Below are positions 42,889-47,090 of a stretch of DNA of 47,090 nt, one piece after another (within the stretch, counting starts at the first letter, position 1; every line of letters starts with the position of its first letter). The notes below the pieces were generated by a model. That model was not told the origin of the DNA and did not search any database. It saw nothing but the letters and a program-made list of their open reading frames with translations. The stretch comes from DATAMF01 sp964472565 (GTDB lineage Bacteria > Chloroflexota > Anaerolineae > Aggregatilineales > Aggregatilineaceae). The position numbers and the translations under genes were made by a program. The stretch spans positions 1-47,090 of the forward strand of contig CAYYNB010000025.1 of the NCBI GenBank assembly GCA_964472565.1. Reading direction: 5' to 3'.

Positions 42889-44511
42889 CTATTCCGCGCG
42901 GCTTACATTCATCTGCACGCCGCGTATCATGCTGCGTTTCATCTTCGCCAGCACTTTTCCGGCCATATCTTCTTTGACATCAAAGAACGTCTCGTTCTTT
43001 TTGACATCAATCGATCCAATCGCCTTACCAGGAATCCCGGCTTCATTCGCAATCGCCCCGACGACATCCCGTGGACGAATCCCGTGTGTATGTCCCAGCG
43101 CGATCCGCATCTTGACCATGCCCGCTTCCTGCTCGCGATCCCGATCCCGGCTCCGTTCCCGACGGACAGGGGCCGCCGAACGCCGCCGCTTCGGTTCGAC
43201 TTCGCGCACCGCTTCAACCGGACGCTTCTGTTCGACCAGCCGGTTCATCCGAATCGCCGCCGCCGCGATGTCGATAGCATTATGCCCATACGACATCATT
43301 TCCATGACCAGCGACCGCTCGTCGTTCAAATCGCCCGCTTCCAGCACTTCATCCAGCCCATCAAGGAACCGCACGTCGCGTTGATAGTACACCGCTTCCG
43401 GCGTCGGCAGCGGCGTCCGGGTGATCGGCTGGTTGGTATATTCCTGGATATTCTGCAACTGCCACATTTCGCTCGGTGTCACCAGCGAGATCGCGATCCC
43501 GCTGCGTCCGGCGCGGCCCGTTCGCCCAATCCGGTGAACATATTCATCACCCTTGAGCGGCAGATCATAATTAATCACGTGCGATACCGTCGGAATATCC
43601 ACCCCGCGCGCCACCACGTCTGTCCCGATCATGATCCGAATATCGCCATTACGGAACCGCCGCAGCAGCGTTTCACGCACGTTCTGATCCAGTTCGCCGT
43701 GCAGCGCTTCCGCCGGATACCCGCGTGCAATCAGTTGGTCGGCCAGTTCGGATGCGCCGTTGCGCGTCTTCGTGAAGATCAACACGCTGTTGATCGCTTC
43801 CGCTTCCAGCACCAGCGCGAGTGCGCCCAGTTTGTCACGTTTATCAATCAGGTGATACCGCTGTTCCGTTTCCGCCACCGTGAGAGTTTCCTCTTCAATC
43901 GTGACTTCTTGCGGATCATGCATATACTGTTCCGCCAGCTTGCGGATTTGTTTCGACAGCGTAGCCGAAAATAACGCCGTCATCCGGTCATCGGGTGTCG
44001 CGCCCAGAATCGCTTCCACATCTTCGATGAAGCCCATCTTCAGCATTTCATCGGCTTCATCCAGCACAACAAAATGCACGTTATTCAGCTTCAGAATGCC
44101 CTGTTTGATCAGGTCCAGCGTGCGGCCCGGCGTCCCCACCACGATATGCGTGTCTTTTTGCAAACGGTTGATCTGCCGCGTGTACGACTGCCCGCCGTAA
44201 ACCGGCAGCACCCGCGCCCCCAGCGGATTCCCGTACTGGTGAATCGCCTGCGACACCTGGATCGCCAGTTCGCGTGTCGGCGTCAGTACCAGCGCTTGCA
44301 CGCCGGGAATGTTCTCATCCAATCGTTGCAGCATCGGCAGCGCGAAGGCGGCGGTTTTTCCCGTGCCTGTTTGCGCCTGCCCCATCACATCATGTCCTTC
44401 CAGCAGCAGCGGGATCGCTTGCGCTTGAATAGGGGTAGGACGTTCAAATTCCAGTTCCGACACAGCCTGCAATAGTTCTGGGGTCAAGCCCAGACGTTCA
44501 AAGTTACTCAT
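42889..44511 (-). CDS. deaD: DEAD-box RNA helicase, DeaD/CsdA type
   Basis: The 540-residue protein has all helicase motifs: PTPIQ (26-30), AQTGTGKT (46-53), PTRELA (78-83), TPGR (127-130), DEAD (151-154), SAT (182-184), GTDVVARGVDIP (296-307) and HRIGRTGRAGRSG (326-338). An Arg/Glu-rich linker follows (about 430-460). It then ends with a DbpA-type RNA-binding domain (about 463-537: KMRIALGHTHGIRPRDVVGAIANEAG). It unwinds RNA in ribosome assembly, decay and cold adaptation. TGAGGC precedes the ATG. Monocistronic, with its own terminator. Confidence 0.93.
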   Translation of the reverse strand: MSNFERLGLTPELLQAVSELEFERPTPIQAQAIPLLLEGHDVMGQAQTGTGKTAAFALPMLQRLDENIPGVQALVLTPTRELAIQVSQAIHQYGNPLGARVLPVYGGQSYTRQINRLQKDTHIVVGTPGRTLDLIKQGILKLNNVHFVVLDEADEMLKMGFIEDVEAILGATPDDRMTALFSATLSKQIRKLAEQYMHDPQEVTIEEETLTVAETEQRYHLIDKRDKLGALALVLEAEAINSVLIFTKTRNGASELADQLIARGYPAEALHGELDQNVRETLLRRFRNGDIRIMIGTDVVARGVDIPTVSHVINYDLPLKGDEYVHRIGRTGRAGRSGIAISLVTPSEMWQLQNIQEYTNQPITRTPLPTPEAVYYQRDVRFLDGLDEVLEAGDLNDERSLVMEMMSYGHNAIDIAAAAIRMNRLVEQKRPVEAVREVEPKRRRSAAPVRRERSRDRDREQEAGMVKMRIALGHTHGIRPRDVVGAIANEAGIPGKAIGSIDVKKNETFFDVKEDMAGKVLAKMKRSMIRGVQMNVSRAE

Positions 44512-44774
44512 GTTGCCTCAGTGGTCTATAACATACACGGGAACTTTTGTGCAGACTGTCGCTTTTGCCCAGAAGTAAGCGAAACGGCTGCACACAAGAG
44601 GGGTATGTCCAAATTCGATGAATGAAATTATAGCAGACCAATCCCCCACTGATAAGGGCCGATTCATCCACGCCGGGTTTCCCCCTTCTAACGTTCCCCT
44701 ATTTCCCCTTCCCCATTTCCGCGCTAAGATAGAGACATTAATCGATACGATAAAATAATCAGGTTTGACCTCCC

Positions 44775-45818
44775 ATGTTTGATCCAACTGAACATCCGCA
44801 TCGCCGCTATAACGCGCTGACTGGCGAATGGATTCTCGTCTCGCCCCACCGGGCCAAACGCCCCTGGCGCGGCCAGACCGAAGACATCCCGCCCGACGTC
44901 CGCCCGGCCTACGAACCCACCTGCTATCTCTGCCCCGGCAACACGCGCGTCAGCGGCAAGCAAAACCCGCCGTACACCGCAACCTATGTCTTTGACAATG
45001 ATGTGCCCGCCCTCATGCCCGATACGCCCAGTTTCGAACCCGACAATCACCCGCTCTTCAAAGTCCAGGGTGAGCGCGGCCTGTGCCGGGTCGTCTGTTT
45101 CACCCCCCGCCACGATCTGACTCTCGCCATGATGGAGCCTGCCGACATTCGCCATGTGGTCGATGTCTGGGCCGATCAAACCGTCGATCTCGGCAGCCGG
45201 GACTACATCAGCTACGTGCAGATTTTCGAGAACCGGGGCGCGATGATGGGCTGCTCCGACCCGCACCCGCACGGCCAGATCTGGTCTTCCGAACGTCTCC
45301 CGCGTGAAGTGGACAAAGAACTGACCATGCAGCGCGCCTACTACGACCAGCACCAGCACACGCTGCTGGCCGACTATCTCGCGGAGGAACACCGCCGCCA
45401 GGAACGCATCGTCTACCAGAACAATCACTGGACCGTTCTGGTTCCCTTCTGGGCCGCGTGGCCCTTTGAAACCATGCTTCTCAGCCACCGCCCCGCCCAG
45501 TGGTTGCCCGACTTGAGCGCCGCCGAACGCGATGCCCTGGCCGACGCCATGCACCAGATCACCGTGCGCTATGACAATCTTTTCCGCACCTCGTTTCCCT
45601 ACAGCATGGGCTTCCACCAGCAGCCCACCGATGGTCGCGCCTATCCCGAATGGCATCTGCACGCCCACTTCTACCCGCCGCTGCTCCGCAGCGCCACCGT
45701 CCGTAAATTTATGGTCGGCTACGAGATGCTTGGCACGCCCCAGCGCGACATCACGCCCGAACAGGCTGCCGCCCGTTTGCGCGATCTCAGTGCTATTCAT
45801 TATCTTCAATCGTCATAG
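44775..45818 (+). CDS. galT: Galactose-1-phosphate uridylyltransferase
   Basis: The enzyme exchanges UDP between UDP-glucose and galactose-1-phosphate in the Leloir pathway. The 347-residue protein has Cys50 and Cys53 (CYLCPGN), His113 and His164 as the likely metal ligands. The active-site HPH motif is at 164-166 (DPHPHGQIWS), with His166 taking the uridylyl group, the same numbering as the E. coli enzyme. Glu152-Asn153-Arg154 (FENRG) is the conserved binding loop. No clear ribosome site precedes the ATG. galK starts 11 nt after the stop, so the two form an operon. Confidence 0.95.
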   Translation: MFDPTEHPHRRYNALTGEWILVSPHRAKRPWRGQTEDIPPDVRPAYEPTCYLCPGNTRVSGKQNPPYTATYVFDNDVPALMPDTPSFEPDNHPLFKVQGERGLCRVVCFTPRHDLTLAMMEPADIRHVVDVWADQTVDLGSRDYISYVQIFENRGAMMGCSDPHPHGQIWSSERLPREVDKELTMQRAYYDQHQHTLLADYLAEEHRRQERIVYQNNHWTVLVPFWAAWPFETMLLSHRPAQWLPDLSAAERDALADAMHQITVRYDNLFRTSFPYSMGFHQQPTDGRAYPEWHLHAHFYPPLLRSATVRKFMVGYEMLGTPQRDITPEQAAARLRDLSAIHYLQSS

Positions 45819-45829
45819 GATATTTTCTA

Positions 45830-46975
45830 ATGGATATTCGTGCATCCGTTCTCAAAACTTTTCGTGATCAATTCAACGATGAACCCGAATTCATCGCGCA
45901 TGCGCCGGGCCGCGTCAATCTGATCGGCGAACACACCGACTACAACGACGGTTTTGTGCTGCCCGCCGCCATCGACCGCGCCGTGTATGTCGTCGCCCGC
46001 CCGCGTTTTGACGATCAGGTTCATCTCCTCTCCATCGATTTTCACGCCCGTTCCGTCTTCGACATGAACAACCTGGACGATCCCGATCTCCCGCCCTGGA
46101 GCAAATACCCGCGTGGGGCGCTGTGGTGGCTTATGGACCAGGGCTACACCATTCCCGGCTTCGATGCGGTTATCGGCGGCAACATTCCGCTGGGGTCCGG
46201 CCTTTCCTCCTCTGCCGCCGTCGAAGTGGTCATGCTCGAATTGGGTCTGGCCCTTATCGACATGGAGATGACCCAGGTTGATAAAGCCTTAGCGGGCGTC
46301 GAAGTCGAGCACAAATTTATCGGTATGCCCTGCGGCGTCATGGATCAGATGGCCTCTGCCATGGGCGTCGCTGACCACGCCCTGCTCATCGACTGCCGCA
46401 GCCTCGAAGCGCGGCCCATCCCCATGCCATCCGAAGTCAGCATCGTGATCATGGACACCGGCAAGCGTCGCGGGTTGGTCGATTCCGAGTACGCCAAGCG
46501 CCGCGAGCAGTGCGAAACCGCCGCCCAGCTTTTGGGTGTCCCCGCCCTGCGTGACGCCAACCGCGATATGCTCGAAAAAGCCCAAGACAAAATGGAAGAC
46601 GTGCTCTTCCGCCGCGCCCGCCACATCATCACCGAAAATCTGCGCGTCCAGGCGACCTCTGCCGCGCTCCGGGCGGGCGGCTTAAAAACCGTCGGTCAGG
46701 CGCTGCGGGCCAGCCATGACAGCCTGCGCGACGATTACGAAGTGAGCTGCTACGAACTTGATGTTATGGTCGAGATCGCCAACGCCCAGCCCGGCTGTTA
46801 CGGTGCCCGTATGACCGGGGCGGGATTTGGGGGTTGTGCGGTGGCGCTGGTTGAAAACGAAGCCGTTGCATCCTTCGTCAACGCCGTCGCGCCCGCCTAT
46901 TCCGCGCGGACTGAGTTCTCTCCCCAACTCTATGTGACTCCCGCGGCGGCTGGCAGCGCGGTCGAAAAACTCTAA
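45830..46975 (+). CDS. galK: Galactokinase
   Basis: The enzyme phosphorylates galactose with ATP and feeds galT. The 381-residue protein has GHMP motifs in order: GRVNLIGEHTDYNDG (27-41), the ATP loop PLGSGLSSSAAVE (125-137) and GAGFGGCAVAL near 326. Asp and Arg of the catalytic base region (CGVMDQMAS) are present. The final TAA (46973-46975) is the left end of the inverted-repeat element that follows. The mutarotase and epimerase genes are not in the window. Confidence 0.95.
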   Translation: MDIRASVLKTFRDQFNDEPEFIAHAPGRVNLIGEHTDYNDGFVLPAAIDRAVYVVARPRFDDQVHLLSIDFHARSVFDMNNLDDPDLPPWSKYPRGALWWLMDQGYTIPGFDAVIGGNIPLGSGLSSSAAVEVVMLELGLALIDMEMTQVDKALAGVEVEHKFIGMPCGVMDQMASAMGVADHALLIDCRSLEARPIPMPSEVSIVIMDTGKRRGLVDSEYAKRREQCETAAQLLGVPALRDANRDMLEKAQDKMEDVLFRRARHIITENLRVQATSAALRAGGLKTVGQALRASHDSLRDDYEVSCYELDVMVEIANAQPGCYGARMTGAGFGGCAVALVENEAVASFVNAVAPAYSARTEFSPQLYVTPAAAGSAVEKL

Positions 46976-47070
46976 GGCTGATCCAAGAAAATAATCATCC
47001 CATTCATCCGGTTTGACTCCCCTTCCCTGAGGGAAGGGGATGGGGTAAAGAAAATATTGGCGCAGCCTAA
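46973..47070. repeat. TTAGGC inverted-repeat element, full-length copy (98 bp)
   Basis: Left end TAAGGCTGATCCAAGAAAAT, right end (complement) TTAGGCTGCGCCAATATTTT. The interior palindrome is CCCCTTCCCT / AGGGAAGGGG and nearly matches the copy at 26431-26529 base for base. It begins with the galK stop codon and may double as a terminator-like stem. Confidence 0.85.
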
Positions 47071-47090
47071 CCCGCCTTATCTATGTGGGG

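Noticed and set aside
42883..43974. 363-residue open frame on the plus strand
   Set aside because: Antisense to the C-terminal half of the DEAD-box helicase, whose motifs are complete.
44724..45809. 361-residue open frame on the minus strand
   Set aside because: It is antisense to galT, whose frame has all family motifs including the HPH site; the shadow frame is a by-product of GC-rich codon use.

Overview
The window is about 47 kb of GC-rich bacterial chromosome from what looks like a scaffolded metagenome or draft assembly: it has three 10-N gaps in the first 1.2 kb. No rRNA, tRNA, CRISPR array, plasmid or phage module was seen. The gene content suggests a Chloroflexota (Anaerolineae-like) bacterium. 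Pointers are a giant multi-GAF histidine kinase, DUF4388 plus small-GTPase signalling, a cyanobacterial-type acyl-ACP reductase homologue, tandem secreted beta-propeller proteins and families of intergenic palindromes. This placement is an inference from gene content, not from a marker gene.

Layout: (1) 1-1.7 kb, a TauE/SafE permease broken by assembly gaps. (2) 1.7-5.0 kb, a minus-strand operon: winged-helix protein, PAS/GAF histidine kinase with an eroded ATP-binding site, DUF402 protein. (3) 5.1-5.6 kb, a small coiled-coil gene whose promoter carries a LexA-like box between -35 and -10. (4) 5.7-9.2 kb, two tandem paralogous beta-propeller proteins on the plus strand. (5) 9.2-13.7 kb, a TPP-riboswitch operon on the minus strand: thiamine pyrophosphokinase, ThiXYZ-type ABC importer, an embedded PycTM-like membrane protein and an ASCH-domain protein. 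(6) 13.8-27.4 kb, a signalling block: a receiver plus degenerate GGDEF protein, a 3638-residue hybrid-free histidine kinase with 17 GAF and 3 PAS domains, a CheY-like receiver and an alpha/beta hydrolase with a long low-complexity insert. (7) 27.6-34.8 kb, an ABC exporter, acyl-ACP reductase homologue, left-handed beta-helix protein, second alpha/beta hydrolase, MglA-like GTPase and DUF4388 protein. (8) 34.9-42.4 kb, mixed housekeeping and unknown genes: DUF3048 lipoprotein, S23-type four-helix protein, SMODS-associated-NUDIX-like protein, MFS permease, DprA and an alpha/alpha-toroid protein. (9) 42.9-47.0 kb, a DEAD-box helicase, then galT-galK.

The non-coding structure is unusually informative. 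A roughly 98-bp inverted-repeat element occurs at four places. In three of them the terminal TAA of the element is the stop codon of the neighbouring gene. One copy is interrupted by a 187-bp element flanked by a 10-bp duplication. The riboswitch operon has a complete readable control region: promoter, TPP aptamer, and a hairpin that is both terminator and ribosome-binding-site mask. Other signals are a strong sigma-70 promoter ahead of the DUF4388 gene, a heptamer tandem repeat between the four-helix and NUDIX genes, and paired palindromes at 42.5-42.8 kb.

The most interesting candidates for undescribed biology are the 17-GAF kinase with its two receivers, the PycTM-like protein coupled to a thiamine-precursor importer, the acyl-ACP reductase / beta-helix / exporter cluster, and the gene-end-targeted repeat family.
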